From contig JAURAI010000012.1 in NCBI GenBank assembly GCA_030829545.1, positions 1 to 40,424 on the forward strand: a DNA stretch of 40,424 bases, read 5' to 3'. The notes beneath the pieces are model-generated. The model made no database searches and was not told the DNA's origin. It worked only from the letters and a program-made list of their open reading frames with translations. Both the position numbers and the translations under genes were made by a program. Source of the stretch: Candidatus Poseidonia sp. GTDB lineage: Archaea; Thermoplasmatota; Poseidoniia; Poseidoniales; Poseidoniaceae. Shown in pieces: positions 27,168-35,740 of the stretch; position 1 is the stretch's first letter, and each line of letters starts with the position of its first letter.

Positions 27168-27682
27168 TCCCGGCGACTTTGAACAGCAGCGGCCAGAACG
27201 ACCGTAGCAAGAGCCATCGCAACGGGAAGGGCTGGCGTATCCATGGCCTCTTCTTGACTCATGTTGCTTTCATTGTCGGATTGATTGGTCGGCGGCGGCA
27301 TGGGTGCTGGATTGACGATGATCTGCCCTACCATGCCGAATGCTGCGTGAGGTTCACAGACGAAATCATAGGTACCGTTCATGCCGATTTCAAACGTGAA
27401 TGCATAGTCGACGTTTCGTTCGGGTTCTCCTGAGTCGAAAACGCCGTTGGCTTCCACGGCGTTGTGAGGCAGTGCCTGTCCACTCCAAAAGAAGCGTACC
27501 GTTTCGCCTTCTTCCACCGTCACGCTGGACGGAGAAAAGCGAAGGTTGGTGCTGTCCACCGTGATGATGGTCTCGTTGGATGATTGTTCCTGTAAGGGTG
27601 GTGCGTCATCAACAGGTGTGATGTCCCCCTGCAATGGAGCGAGCAGAAGCAAAGCAAGGCACAAGGCTAAGGCGGTTCGCAT
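27164..27682 (-). CDS. Membrane-anchored cupredoxin (plastocyanin-like)
   Basis: This is a 172-residue secreted blue copper protein. A signal peptide (MRTALALCLALLLLAPLQG) is followed by an acidic linker, one cupredoxin domain and a C-terminal hydrophobic helix ending in QSRRD. The type I copper ligands are all visible: His in LPHNAVE, then Cys, His and Met in VCEPHAAFGM. It likely carries electrons on the outer face of the membrane; the partner is not in the window. ATG 27682 is chosen because the signal peptide starts there. No SD precedes it. SRP19 ends 44 nt upstream on the same strand. Confidence 0.88.
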   Translation of the reverse strand: MRTALALCLALLLLAPLQGDITPVDDAPPLQEQSSNETIITVDSTNLRFSPSSVTVEEGETVRFFWSGQALPHNAVEANGVFDSGEPERNVDYAFTFEIGMNGTYDFVCEPHAAFGMVGQIIVNPAPMPPPTNQSDNESNMSQEEAMDTPALPVAMALATVVLAAAVQSRRD

Positions 27683-27726
27683 GGTAAGAAGTTGAAGCCA
27701 AAGGTTATCAAAGCATGTTTCCAAAT

Positions 27727-28173
27727 TCAACGCTTTTTGAAACTCTTACGTTTCTTGAAGCCGCCTGCTTGATTGGCTGATGTCTTTCGTTGGGCTCGTG
27801 CACGTCGGTCGCCTGCTTTGGGCTGACTCACGCTTTGTTGCTTGTCAGCCTGTCGTTGGTCACGTTGTATTTGCCGCCATTGGCCTCCGATGAGTTGCAA
27901 CAATTCCTCTTTGCTACCTGCTCCGATTGAGTCCTTAGCGCCGTTTGCTGAAACCCAAAGTCGGCCTTCTCGTCCGTGGGGGCGTCGTGGATGAGAAATA
28001 TTCTCTTCGCGTTTGATTTTTTTCAGCCCGACCTGTCGGGCTGCCATGAACAAGCCTTCCAAATCCGGCTTGAGCACGGAAGCGTCCTTGGGAACACGTC
28101 GTCCGCTGCGCCGCGAGGATTTCAAATCAAAATAGCCCGGCCAAACACAAATTCGGTCTGGGTTATGGTCCAT
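27727..28173 (-). CDS. srp19: Signal recognition particle protein SRP19
   Basis: This 148-residue archaeal SRP19 binds SRP RNA and helps load SRP54. Family features: RICVWPGYFDLKSSRRSGRR near the N-terminus, VPKDASVLKPDLEGLFMAAR and a strongly basic tail. The tail (about residues 105-148), rich in Lys/Arg/Gln/Ala, is longer than in compact archaeal versions and is probably disordered RNA-binding sequence. GAGG lies 8 nt before the ATG. S8e lies upstream on the same strand with a 53-nt gap, so the two are probably expressed together. Confidence 0.93.
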   Translation of the reverse strand: MDHNPDRICVWPGYFDLKSSRRSGRRVPKDASVLKPDLEGLFMAARQVGLKKIKREENISHPRRPHGREGRLWVSANGAKDSIGAGSKEELLQLIGGQWRQIQRDQRQADKQQSVSQPKAGDRRARAQRKTSANQAGGFKKRKSFKKR

Positions 28174-28226
28174 GTTCTCGCCTCAATAGGGGGTTGTGCC
28201 CCGCATCCTTGAAGCCGTCGCTTGCT

Positions 28227-28607
28227 TCACTCGAGAAGAACGCCGTTGATAACGCCGTCTTTTCCTGGGCGGGATGTGATTCGGACGTGGCCTTTGTTGG
28301 TTTCAATAACAGCGCCTTTGACCAAGATATTTCGTCGCACGTAGTTGGGGTCGGAAGCGTTCTCGATCACGTTGTGGATTTCACCGAGGACGGTTTTTCC
28401 AGTTTTTGGATCGTTGATACTGACTTGGTTAGCAGCCATGACGCGGACCATGATGTTGCCACCGGTCTTGCGGTAGACCTTGCGCTTGGGTTCACCAACG
28501 AGGGCGAATTGCTTCTCAGTGGAGATTTCAGTTGCTCGCTTACCGCGTGCCTGTACCTTTCGTCCACCTGATGGTTTGCGTCGTGAAATTCCGTGCCATT
28601 GAGCCAT
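28227..28607 (-). CDS. rps8e: Small ribosomal subunit protein S8e
   Basis: This is a 126-residue protein found only in archaea and eukaryotes. It starts MAQWHGISRRKPSGG and has the family stretch KRKVYRKTGGNIMVR and the C-terminal GAVIETNKGHVRITSRPGKD. ATG 28607 has GGAGG with 7-nt spacing, which rejects the longer frame. It is followed by SRP19. Confidence 0.97.
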   Translation of the reverse strand: MAQWHGISRRKPSGGRKVQARGKRATEISTEKQFALVGEPKRKVYRKTGGNIMVRVMAANQVSINDPKTGKTVLGEIHNVIENASDPNYVRRNILVKGAVIETNKGHVRITSRPGKDGVINGVLLE

Positions 28608-28660
28608 AATGAAGCCTCCTGCGTCGCCACCGACCAGCACAGGCTATATGAAAGCAACCC

Positions 28661-29269
28661 TCACTCACAGCGCGCAATGATTTCCGAAAGGACCGTCCCC
28701 TCGGCGTTCAAGAGTTGAGCATGCAGGGCATCACCTGGCAGCAATTCTCCGACGCCTTCGGGAGTTCCGGTGAACAAAAGGTCGCCTTGGCGAACTGGCG
28801 ACCATGCCTTGAGTGCCTCGATTTGTTGGTGCGGCGTCACAGAAATCTCGGACAGAGCGGCCGCTTGACGAAGTTCGTCGTTGACGCGGAGACTCAGATG
28901 CAAGCCCAACTGGTTGAGGGTCAGCTCCTCCCACGTTCCATCGTACGGTGCGACGTTGCCAACTACAGCGCTGGCGGCGAAACATTTGGCCTTCGCCCAT
29001 GGCAATTGTTCGGCGCGTAACGCAGATTGGGTGGCTCGGTCCGTGAGGTCCAAACCCACTGCAAGGCCCGTTGGCTGAAGGCCTTCGCCGATGACAACGA
29101 CACATTCAACCTCATGGTGCACTTCTCCGGGATGTGCACTCACGGGGATGACATCGCTCTCAAGTAAGCAACCATTAGGCTTCACGAAAATAATCGGCTC
29201 ACTGGGTGGTTGATTCCCGAGTTCAATCGCGTGTTTGCTGAAGGTTCGAATCGTGCACCACATTGCCAT
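28661..29269 (-). CDS. Fumarylacetoacetate hydrolase (FAH) family protein
   Basis: This is a 202-residue enzyme like FAHD1/acylpyruvases, which cleave or decarboxylate small 2-oxo acids. The metal-binding pattern is complete: HHEVECVVVIGE (two Glu), LDLTDRATQ (Asp), then LPWAKAKCF, FTGTPEGVGELLPGD and an N-terminal ELGNQPPSEPIIFVKP. The actual substrate cannot be told from sequence. The open frame continues 197 codons further upstream, but that part overlaps the opposite-strand PUA gene and has no family similarity. The start is therefore ATG 29269, or 29263 two codons later. No SD is present. Confidence 0.88.
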   Translation of the reverse strand: MAMWCTIRTFSKHAIELGNQPPSEPIIFVKPNGCLLESDVIPVSAHPGEVHHEVECVVVIGEGLQPTGLAVGLDLTDRATQSALRAEQLPWAKAKCFAASAVVGNVAPYDGTWEELTLNQLGLHLSLRVNDELRQAAALSEISVTPHQQIEALKAWSPVRQGDLLFTGTPEGVGELLPGDALHAQLLNAEGTVLSEIIARCE

Positions 29270-29344
29270 GTACGGGGCAAGAAGCGGGTGCACATGAAGA
29301 ACGCGTTGACGAAGAATGATAATCCAGCCTCTCAAGCAGGGGTT

Positions 29345-29851
29345 ATGACGAATGAATGGACGATGCGGAAACGACGCCCTGTGCGCCGAAAAATCATCGC
29401 ACCACTGCTCAAGCGCCTCGAGCAGGACCTTGGCGTGGACCTCAATGTGGATGGTGGTTTTCTTGAAATGGCTGAATACGGGCCTTGGACGATGGTATTC
29501 GTGGAAAAGACGCCGATTGTTGTCGAAGTGGTTGACGATGAAAACCAACGTTGTGTTTTCCTGACGTTGCGCGGCTTCCTCGACAACCTCGACGCCCAAA
29601 AATGGGTTGAGGTGGATCACGGAGCCATTCCGTTCTTGATGAACGGCGCTGATTGCATGGTAGCCGGCATTCACGCAGCAGAAGATTCGGTTGAAGCCGG
29701 CGAGTTGGTGTGGATTCGAGACATGACGCACAAGCGGCCCTTGGCCTTCGGCTGGGCAGTTCACGACGCTGAGAACCTCGTAACAGAAACCAAGGGTAAG
29801 GGCGTGAAGACCCTGCATTGGGTCGGCGATGAACTCTGGGAGATGGAATGA
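29345..29851 (+). CDS. MCT-1-like PUA-domain RNA-binding protein
   Basis: This is a 168-residue protein with an N-terminal pre-PUA domain (RKRRPVRRKIIAPLLKRLEQ, then YGPWTMVFVEKTPIVVEVVD) and a C-terminal PUA domain (DHGAIPFLMNGADCMVAGIH, GELVWIRDM, KGKGVKTLHWVGDELWEME). Eukaryotic relatives (MCT-1, the C-terminus of eIF2D) act in translation initiation and ribosome recycling, and archaeal versions probably have a related role. The start ATG 29345 is chosen from the family boundary; ATG 29363 is an alternative. The divergent FAH gene starts 75 nt upstream. Confidence 0.88.
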   Translation: MTNEWTMRKRRPVRRKIIAPLLKRLEQDLGVDLNVDGGFLEMAEYGPWTMVFVEKTPIVVEVVDDENQRCVFLTLRGFLDNLDAQKWVEVDHGAIPFLMNGADCMVAGIHAAEDSVEAGELVWIRDMTHKRPLAFGWAVHDAENLVTETKGKGVKTLHWVGDELWEME

Positions 29852-29876
29852 GGGGTTCATGGGGTTGCATGAGGAA

Positions 29877-29886
29877 CCTAAAAGAA
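29877..29886 (+). promoter_or_regulatory. TATA-like box of the 29909 gene
   Basis: CCTAAAAGAA is centred about 27 nt before ATG 29909, and no SD precedes that ATG. This geometry suggests a leaderless transcript. Confidence 0.4.
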
Positions 29887-29908
29887 GGACGACCTCCTCA
29901 ATTTAGCC

Positions 29909-30490
29909 ATGAGGCAGTCCCTTCCGGTTCTCTTGTCCCTTCTCTTTTTGGCTTCAATCCTTCCAACATCTCTTGCTGCCGGAAGCGAGGATGGACAGGA
30001 CATCAACCCTGATGAAAGCGAGGTCCCATTCTCTGTTGTAGAACGGACTTCACCGTCTCAAGATGGGGCATCATGGTCCCTCACCGTCCAGTTGGATGAA
30101 GAGGCACAGGCCAACGGTACAACGATCGCCATCACCACACAAATTTGCTTGAACAGTGGTGTTTGCAACCCGCCTGAAATCATGGACTCCACTGTCGAAG
30201 AAGGCACGTATTCAGCAAGCATTTCGCCTCCTGAAGACCATTCCTATGTCAACTGGCGCGTCAAAGCAACCTATGAGGACGATTCAACTGAAAATTTCCC
30301 GCAAGGTGACTGGTACAAGACCTGGTCAACCTGCTACTATTCGGACGGAACATACAGCGGCATTCACGCAGATGGAGACGGTTGCGATGTTCCCGCTGCG
30401 GGCGATGAGGGTGAAGGCCTCTTGCCTACAATTGGCATTGGTATCGTGATGGCAGTCCTCGTTTGTGCTGCCTATGTACGCCGCCAATGA
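29909..30490 (+). CDS. Secreted, C-terminally anchored protein, unknown function
   Basis: This is a 193-residue protein with a clear signal peptide (LPVLLSLLFLASILPTSLAA), an acidic extracellular domain and a C-terminal helix (LLPTIGIGIVMAVLVCAAYV) ending in RRQ. The middle is beta-rich, with four Cys (CLNSGVC, STCYY, DGCDV) that may form disulfides. SASISPPEDHSYVNWRVKA looks like an immunoglobulin-like fold. No family was recognised. The tail plan resembles that of the cupredoxin but is not a PGF-CTERM. It converges on the 30498 gene with a 7-nt gap. Confidence 0.75.
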   Translation: MRQSLPVLLSLLFLASILPTSLAAGSEDGQDINPDESEVPFSVVERTSPSQDGASWSLTVQLDEEAQANGTTIAITTQICLNSGVCNPPEIMDSTVEEGTYSASISPPEDHSYVNWRVKATYEDDSTENFPQGDWYKTWSTCYYSDGTYSGIHADGDGCDVPAAGDEGEGLLPTIGIGIVMAVLVCAAYVRRQ

Positions 30491-30497
30491 TGCTGAG

Positions 30498-30899
30498 TTA
30501 GCCGTGAAGGTGGTGCTCCACCAATCGTTCAACGAACCGTCGTTGTTCGCCCGACCAGTCACAAATGAACACCCGAACATGGCTTCGGTCCGATGCAAGA
30601 ACGCCTTTGTCAAAACCCGACGCAATCACATCGCTTTGTACGAGAGGCAAGTTCTTTCCGCTGAAGATGAATTCGCAACCTTCGGATGATACTGAGGCTT
30701 CTCCGCATGCAAAGGTAATCGCAGTATCATTGCCCTCGCAAGCAAGTCCACCCGCCTGTAAAAAGCGCTTTAGAGCACTGAGAATACTGGACCCGTCGAC
30801 TTCCCGGTTGCCATCAACGCCCCCGTAGGCTGAAAGAAAGGAGAGCTCTGCCTCATTCTGTTCCATGAGGTGGTCAAGTCCGCGTTCATCATCGGTCAC
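30498..30899 (-). CDS. Cytoplasmic protein coupled to the SAP-domain gene
   Basis: This is a 133-residue soluble protein without signal peptide or membrane helix. The start is GTG 30899, which overlaps the stop codon of the upstream 745-residue gene as GTGA, so the two products are likely made in coupled amounts. It has alternating helix and strand pattern, with ENEAELSF-type acidic helices early (NEAELSFLSAYGG), CEGNDTAITFACGEASV and a basic C-terminal helix (RRFVERLVEHHLHG). I recognise no family. Context suggests that it works with the membrane protein. Confidence 0.65.
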   Translation of the reverse strand: MTDDERGLDHLMEQNEAELSFLSAYGGVDGNREVDGSSILSALKRFLQAGGLACEGNDTAITFACGEASVSSEGCEFIFSGKNLPLVQSDVIASGFDKGVLASDRSHVRVFICDWSGEQRRFVERLVEHHLHG

Positions 30900-33133
30900 G
30901 AACCTGCCTCCAAAACAGCGATATGGGTCCAACCAACGACACGCCCGTCAGTCCCATCAGCGAGGAGGGAAAAGGTGTGGTCCCAATCGCCGCCGTCCCA
31001 TTGGCGTTGCATATCGACGGTGGTTGCTCCCGTCACCGAGTCAAAAATATCGGTGATGTCAAAACCGAAACCAGAACCAGGCACGACAACAAGGTAGCCG
31101 ACTCTGGTGTCGTCATGCAGACCTGTTGAAGTAAACAGAGCCTCCTCACCGGTCAGGTCTGCAAAGCGTTGCTGATTCATCAAACGAGCCTCAAGTTGTT
31201 CCAAGGGCAACACTTCCGGTATTGAGTCACGGTTGTGTGTTACTGAATCGTCATAGGCGCCCCTTGAGAGGTATTCACACTGCAAATTCGATGCATCACC
31301 ACTCACAGAAAAGAGAACCCACCCCGCGGTGTTATCGGTGGCTACCCACGAGATATTCCATTCGGTTGCAGAAACGTTCTTTTGATTCAAAGCCCGCCAA
31401 ACATACCCGTTCTGGTCAAGTGCTGTGGTGGCCCCACTGGCCTCGCTTCCGAATTCATCCATGCACGTCATAGCGAGGTCGAGAGGATGGTCTCGGAGGG
31501 TCGAATTATCGGGAAGGTGATCCTCGTCGACGCCCCATGCAACCAGGTCGTTCTCGTCAGGGTTGAGATCATTGGCTTGCGGACGGTTATCATAGGACTT
31601 TCCAAGTTCAATTTGCTTGACGCCTCGTTGGAGGTAGGTGCGCTCAAAGGCGTGATGCAGTTCAAGTTCACCTTCAGGCAAGGCTGCATCAATACCACGT
31701 TTCTGCCATTCGGAACAACTGCTCCGACTGGTTTCCTCACTGCTGATGGCCACGTCAACAGTTTGCCGTGCTGCCCACGGACTGTCTGCATCCAGCCAGA
31801 GGTTCATCGTGGCATAGCCCAAACAGAAATCTTGGATGTCCCGATGACTCGCAGTAACCTTCCACATATTTGTGGAGCCGATTTTTTCGCTTCCAATCAC
31901 TCGCCATTCCCATCCCGAACTCGTCCCCGTTGCATCGTTCGTGATGTAATTATTACCGAAAAAATCAGCCAATTCTACTGGCTGAAGGATGAGGCCGAGG
32001 CCGGGAGACAATGTTTCGAGACCGCCAAGAAGTCCTCCTACACCGTATGCCATTGCCGTTCCGTCGTAGGTTCCACCCGTGTTTTGCAGCGTCATATCGA
32101 CCTGGGTGCTCAGTGTGGCTTGCTCTCGCAACTCTGTCCAACGTGTGATTCCGATATCGGCCGTTCCTTCTCTTCCTTCGGCGAAATCGGGGCACATTTG
32201 TCCGCCCGTTACACTCGTCGTAGGAACGTGCCCGTAAATATTGAATTTTGAAAAACTGAATGAATTAACACTCTCCACTGCAAGCCATGTCATGCCCTGC
32301 CCGCCCTTGGCAGCGACGGCGCCAAGGCGGTCCTCGTTGGGTTGCGTGGTCAATTCCAAGGTCGACCCGTCGGTGATGGCCAAAGAGCCCGTACCGTCAA
32401 ACAAAAGACGCATTTTGCAGTATTCTTCAATGTCATTGAGCTGGTCTGTGATCAGGGTAACGTACTCATCGGATGCCATGAAGGAGCCTTCGCTGACCAC
32501 GTACCGCATTTCATCCCCATATCGAAGAGAGTCGGCCGTGAAGGGTTCAAGTTGATTGTTGACATAATACCAGCCACCTGCACCGAGTATGAGCAGTGTC
32601 AGAATAACGGCGACAGCCTGCGGACGCTGAAGCATCTCTCTGAGGGTCAACGGTGCCTTGGCCGTAGAAGGAGAATCCTGAGGAGCAAGTTCCTCAGGTG
32701 CCGGAATGGCTGCTTCCTCTGGGAGTTCGTCATCGATGAGGTCAGCCTCTAAAATTTCGCCTTCGAGGATGTCGTCATCGGGTTCATCCTCTTGGGTTAA
32801 TGGAGTTGAAGATGCCTTCGTTCGCACGGATGGCTTTGTTTCAGCCACACTTGGTGTCATCGTGTCGTCATCTTCGAGCGAAAGCATGACGGGTTCGGCT
32901 TCAACCTCCTCGCTTTCGCCTTTTTCAGCGATGTCGTCGCTTTCATCAGTCACCGAATGGAAGGTCGCTGTTTCTTCGTCGAAGACTTCGATGCCGAGGG
33001 TTTCTTTGTCAACGCCTGCTTCAAGCAATCGTTCGAGCAACTCTGCTTTTTTGCCTGTGCTACTGAGGTCATTAAGCACGCAGAGGGCTTTGAGTTTCGC
33101 CACCGTGAGTGGGGTGGTGGGAGTCTCTACCAT
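30896..33133 (-). CDS. SAP domain - membrane helix - extracellular domain protein
   Basis: This is a 745-residue protein. Residues about 8-41 form a SAP motif (LTVAKLKALCVLNDLSSTGK then KAELLERLLEAG), a helix-extension-helix module that usually binds DNA or RNA. A long acidic linker (about 50-160) follows, then one membrane helix (AVAVILTLLILGAGGWYYV, near 172-190) and about 550 residues outside the cell. The outer part is beta-rich with scattered Cys and Trp; no enzyme domain was recognised. Without a signal peptide, the helix should place SAP in the cytoplasm. Start ATG 33133 has GAGG 7 nt upstream, whereas the ATG 6 nt earlier would touch it. The next gene overlaps by 4 nt. Confidence 0.75.
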   Translation of the reverse strand: MVETPTTPLTVAKLKALCVLNDLSSTGKKAELLERLLEAGVDKETLGIEVFDEETATFHSVTDESDDIAEKGESEEVEAEPVMLSLEDDDTMTPSVAETKPSVRTKASSTPLTQEDEPDDDILEGEILEADLIDDELPEEAAIPAPEELAPQDSPSTAKAPLTLREMLQRPQAVAVILTLLILGAGGWYYVNNQLEPFTADSLRYGDEMRYVVSEGSFMASDEYVTLITDQLNDIEEYCKMRLLFDGTGSLAITDGSTLELTTQPNEDRLGAVAAKGGQGMTWLAVESVNSFSFSKFNIYGHVPTTSVTGGQMCPDFAEGREGTADIGITRWTELREQATLSTQVDMTLQNTGGTYDGTAMAYGVGGLLGGLETLSPGLGLILQPVELADFFGNNYITNDATGTSSGWEWRVIGSEKIGSTNMWKVTASHRDIQDFCLGYATMNLWLDADSPWAARQTVDVAISSEETSRSSCSEWQKRGIDAALPEGELELHHAFERTYLQRGVKQIELGKSYDNRPQANDLNPDENDLVAWGVDEDHLPDNSTLRDHPLDLAMTCMDEFGSEASGATTALDQNGYVWRALNQKNVSATEWNISWVATDNTAGWVLFSVSGDASNLQCEYLSRGAYDDSVTHNRDSIPEVLPLEQLEARLMNQQRFADLTGEEALFTSTGLHDDTRVGYLVVVPGSGFGFDITDIFDSVTGATTVDMQRQWDGGDWDHTFSLLADGTDGRVVGWTHIAVLEAGS

Positions 33134-33226
33134 GGTCATGCCTCAGCAAAGCGTGAGCCTCGTGCCTTTCAAGGGTGGCGTTGTTTTGTCAGGTTTTTGC
33201 ATCATTCTGGCAACGCTTTTGCTTCT

Positions 33227-34231
33227 TCATTCCGCTTGATAGGGAATGTATTCACCATCTTCACCCTGGACAAAGACGGTTTGGTCGTAACTTCCGTCAG
33301 CCATTTTCTTGTAGAAATATCCGTTTTCTGCAGGTTCAAAGGTGTACGCTGCTTCTTCCGCCGCAGCAGGTTCGCTAGAAGCATCAGGCGAAGCAACAGG
33401 AGCGCTTTCAGGGGAGCCAGCCTGCTCTGAATCTTGAGGTGGGCCACTGGGTCCTGCGCTGGGGGGGCCACTTGGACCAGAAGCGATTCTGGACTTATTG
33501 ACTTCCGAGAGAACCTTCGATTCCGTCGTTTCATTTTCACCCTCAAGGATGGAACGAAGGACGCTGCCGTGTTTTTGCGCGCCAACAAAGGCAAATGCAG
33601 AGAGCGAGAGACAAGTTAGGCCCAGAAGACCACCAAAGAATTGGTTCGGGTATAATTTTCCGCTAACGCTTAGCCCGTCTGTAGATTGGCCAATCTTCTC
33701 TCCTTCATCGCTCATGTATTCCACAATAACACAATAATGGCCGGGGTCAATGGCGAATTCGAATTCATACTCACCGTCAACTTGAACGCTCTCTTTCGTT
33801 TCTTTGTACTGGTAGGAATGTGAGGCGCCTTCACGGGCTTCTGTGGTGTATGCACCAAGGTTTGATGCACAGTCCTCCTGTTCAATCATGTATACGCCGA
33901 TGTGGACGTTGGATTGGGAAGGAGGTTTTGTTGCAGTCACCGTCAAGCGGACGGGAACGTCAAAGATATCCTCGCCATCAACGGGAACGCCCCATACGAG
34001 GCCCACGTCTTTTTCAGCGGATTGGGTGAATCCATCGTACTCGGCAGAGAACGGCATGGGGAAAAGGGCGAAGGCGAAGAGAATAGCTGCAACTCCAAGA
34101 TACATGAACACGTTCCAGCGAGCCTTTTTGAGCCGCTCCTTCCGTTCTTCAAGAGATAGTTCTTCCAAGAGTTCATCTTGATCTTCATCAACAGAAAGTG
34201 CTCCAGCCGCATCAAGTTCCTCATCCGACAT
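33227..34231 (-). CDS. Two-helix membrane protein with aromatic C-terminal motif
   Basis: This is a 334-residue protein. An acidic N-terminus (SDEELDAAG, DELLEELSLEERKERLKKA) leads into membrane helix 1 (WNVFMYLGVAAILFAFALF). A beta-rich extracellular domain of about 140 residues follows, with two Cys, then helix 2 (FFGGLLGLTCLSLSAFAFVG). The cytoplasmic tail is Pro/Ser/Ala-rich and ends in an aromatic module (YTFEPAENGYFYKKMADGSY then DGEYIPYQ) loosely like OCRE-type Tyr repeats. Function unknown. ATG 34231 has GGAG 6 nt upstream, which is better than GTG 34243. The SAP gene follows on the same strand with a gap of about 90 nt. Confidence 0.7.
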   Translation of the reverse strand: MSDEELDAAGALSVDEDQDELLEELSLEERKERLKKARWNVFMYLGVAAILFAFALFPMPFSAEYDGFTQSAEKDVGLVWGVPVDGEDIFDVPVRLTVTATKPPSQSNVHIGVYMIEQEDCASNLGAYTTEAREGASHSYQYKETKESVQVDGEYEFEFAIDPGHYCVIVEYMSDEGEKIGQSTDGLSVSGKLYPNQFFGGLLGLTCLSLSAFAFVGAQKHGSVLRSILEGENETTESKVLSEVNKSRIASGPSGPPSAGPSGPPQDSEQAGSPESAPVASPDASSEPAAAEEAAYTFEPAENGYFYKKMADGSYDQTVFVQGEDGEYIPYQAE

Positions 34232-34332
34232 GAAAGACTCCACGGCCTCCGAGCACTTGAAAGGCGCGACCGCCCAACGTGTGCCCGGGAATGACCGATG
34301 GCATCAAAAACGAGTTCCCCGGTCGTGATGCT

Positions 34333-35523
34333 ATGGGGCTTAGTTTAGCCGTCTTGAGTCGCGGACCGCGTCTGTACAGCACGCGCCGTATCGTCGAGGA
34401 GGCGCGTAACAAGGGATTGCGTGTTGAAGTATGCGACCCAATGAAATTCTCCCTGATGGTCACAGATGGGAGTGTCGATGTTCTCCACAAAGGCAAGCAC
34501 TTCGCTTTTGATGCCGTCATCCCGCGTATTGGCCATTCAATCACTCAGCACGGTGTTGCCGTGCTTCGACACATCGAGCAGTTGGGAATTTGGACTGCCA
34601 ACACCGGCCAAGGCATTCTGCAAAGCCGAGACAAATTGCATGCCTCGCAAATTTTGGCTCGTAACCGTATTCCGGTTCCACGTACGGTTTACGTTCGGGA
34701 CATTTTGGATATTGAACAAGCCATCGACATCGTCGGGGGTTTGCCTGTCGTCGTTAAAGTCACACAGGGCACCCAAGGCGACGGGGTGTTCCTAAGACAC
34801 ACTGCGTTTGAAGTTCGTAACCTCGTGCAGGGGCTCTTGATGACTGGTAAATCGGTGCTCGTGCAGGAATACATCGCTGAATCCCACGGAAAAGACATTC
34901 GCGCTTTGGTGGTAGGGGATCGTGTGGTTGCTTGCATGCGCCGCCGTGCAAGAGGCCGAGAATTTCGAAGCAATTACCACCTGAACGGGACGGTTGAAAA
35001 CGTTGACCTTCCCCCAAGATACGCTGAAGCAGCCTGCCGAGCAGCCCGCGTATTGGGTCTCAACATCGCTGGCGTTGATTTGCTGGAAGGCAACGACGGT
35101 CCTTTGGTCCTCGAAGTCAATTCATCGCCTGGCCTCGAAGGCATTGAGAAAGCAAGCGGTGTCAATGTAGCGGGGGCTATTGTTGACTACGTGATGGAAG
35201 ACACGGCCTTTAGCGAGGTTGACCTCGACCAATTATTGCGAACGGTTCCAGGTTCGGGTGTCCTTTCTCTCCAGCTGCGTAACCATCCAAAAATGGTCGG
35301 GAAGCGTTTGGATGAAGTCTTTGCCTCAATTCCCGTATTCGCCCTCTCTCGAGGCGACCGTTTGGTATGGAATCCGGATGCAGAAGTTCAACTGCGTTAT
35401 GACGATGTCTTGGTCTGTTATGGTGAATTGACCGAACTTCGCTCATCACTACGACAAGCGATGCTTGGTGTTCCGCGAGATGCACTCAACTTTGACGAGT
35501 CAAGAGGACAAACCGAAGGTTGA
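34333..35523 (+). CDS. RimK-like ATP-grasp ligase with C-terminal RCK_C-like domain
   Basis: This is a 396-residue protein (ATG 34333, MGLSLAVLSRGPRLYSTRRI). The first roughly 290 residues are a RimK-type ATP-grasp ligase: VIPRIGHSITQHGVAVLRH, SRDKLHASQILARNRIPVP, PVVVKVTQGTQGDGVFL, QEYIAESHGKDIRALVVGD and the metal-binding LVLEVNSSPGLEGIE. Such enzymes add glutamate to proteins (S6) or cofactors (MptN, CofF). The remaining roughly 80 residues (GKRLDEVFASIPVFALSRGD, then LRYDDVLVCYGELTELRSSL) resemble the TrkA-C/RCK_C ligand-binding domain of K+ channels, which might sense a nucleotide or other ligand. Substrate unknown. GTG 34279 and ATG 34291 upstream are possible but extend past the family start. 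The gene is divergent from 34231. Confidence 0.85.
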   Translation: MGLSLAVLSRGPRLYSTRRIVEEARNKGLRVEVCDPMKFSLMVTDGSVDVLHKGKHFAFDAVIPRIGHSITQHGVAVLRHIEQLGIWTANTGQGILQSRDKLHASQILARNRIPVPRTVYVRDILDIEQAIDIVGGLPVVVKVTQGTQGDGVFLRHTAFEVRNLVQGLLMTGKSVLVQEYIAESHGKDIRALVVGDRVVACMRRRARGREFRSNYHLNGTVENVDLPPRYAEAACRAARVLGLNIAGVDLLEGNDGPLVLEVNSSPGLEGIEKASGVNVAGAIVDYVMEDTAFSEVDLDQLLRTVPGSGVLSLQLRNHPKMVGKRLDEVFASIPVFALSRGDRLVWNPDAEVQLRYDDVLVCYGELTELRSSLRQAMLGVPRDALNFDESRGQTEG

Positions 35524-35562
35524 TTTGCAAATACCCTAAGGCCAACCTGGAAAATGAGAATC

Positions 35563-35730
35563 TCACTTCATCATTTCTTCGATTTCCTTCGAAGCAAGAA
35601 TCAGAGTAGGTGCCCAAAGGCCAACAAAGATACCAAGATTTTGATCTCCGCTGATAAAGTAGACGTACAACGAACCCACTACTGACAACATGCTTGCTAC
35701 GAATCCTATTTTTGAAATTTGGCCGGCCAT
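35563..35730 (-). CDS. Small two-helix membrane protein (55 aa)
   Basis: The encoded protein begins MAGQISKIGFVASMLSVVGS and ends ASKEIEEMMK. Two hydrophobic helices (about residues 8-26 and 32-47) are joined by a short SGDQNLG loop, and the second ends in FVGLWAPTLILA. AGGAG lies 8 nt before the ATG, which strongly supports expression. Small proteins with a similar GLWAPT segment occur in bacteria and archaea without known function (from memory). It is divergent from the PhoX gene, with 140 nt between starts, and converges on the RimK gene. Confidence 0.75.
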   Translation of the reverse strand: MAGQISKIGFVASMLSVVGSLYVYFISGDQNLGIFVGLWAPTLILASKEIEEMMK

Positions 35731-35740
35731 TTAAATTACT

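Noticed and set aside
29270-29860. N-terminal extension of the FAH gene by 197 codons on the minus strand
   Set aside because: It lies opposite the PUA-domain gene, has no FAH similarity, and the FAH family begins at 29269.
31382-32251. 289-codon plus-strand frame opposite the SAP-domain gene
   Set aside because: No signal, domain or start context; the opposite strand is a coherent membrane protein coupled to its neighbour.
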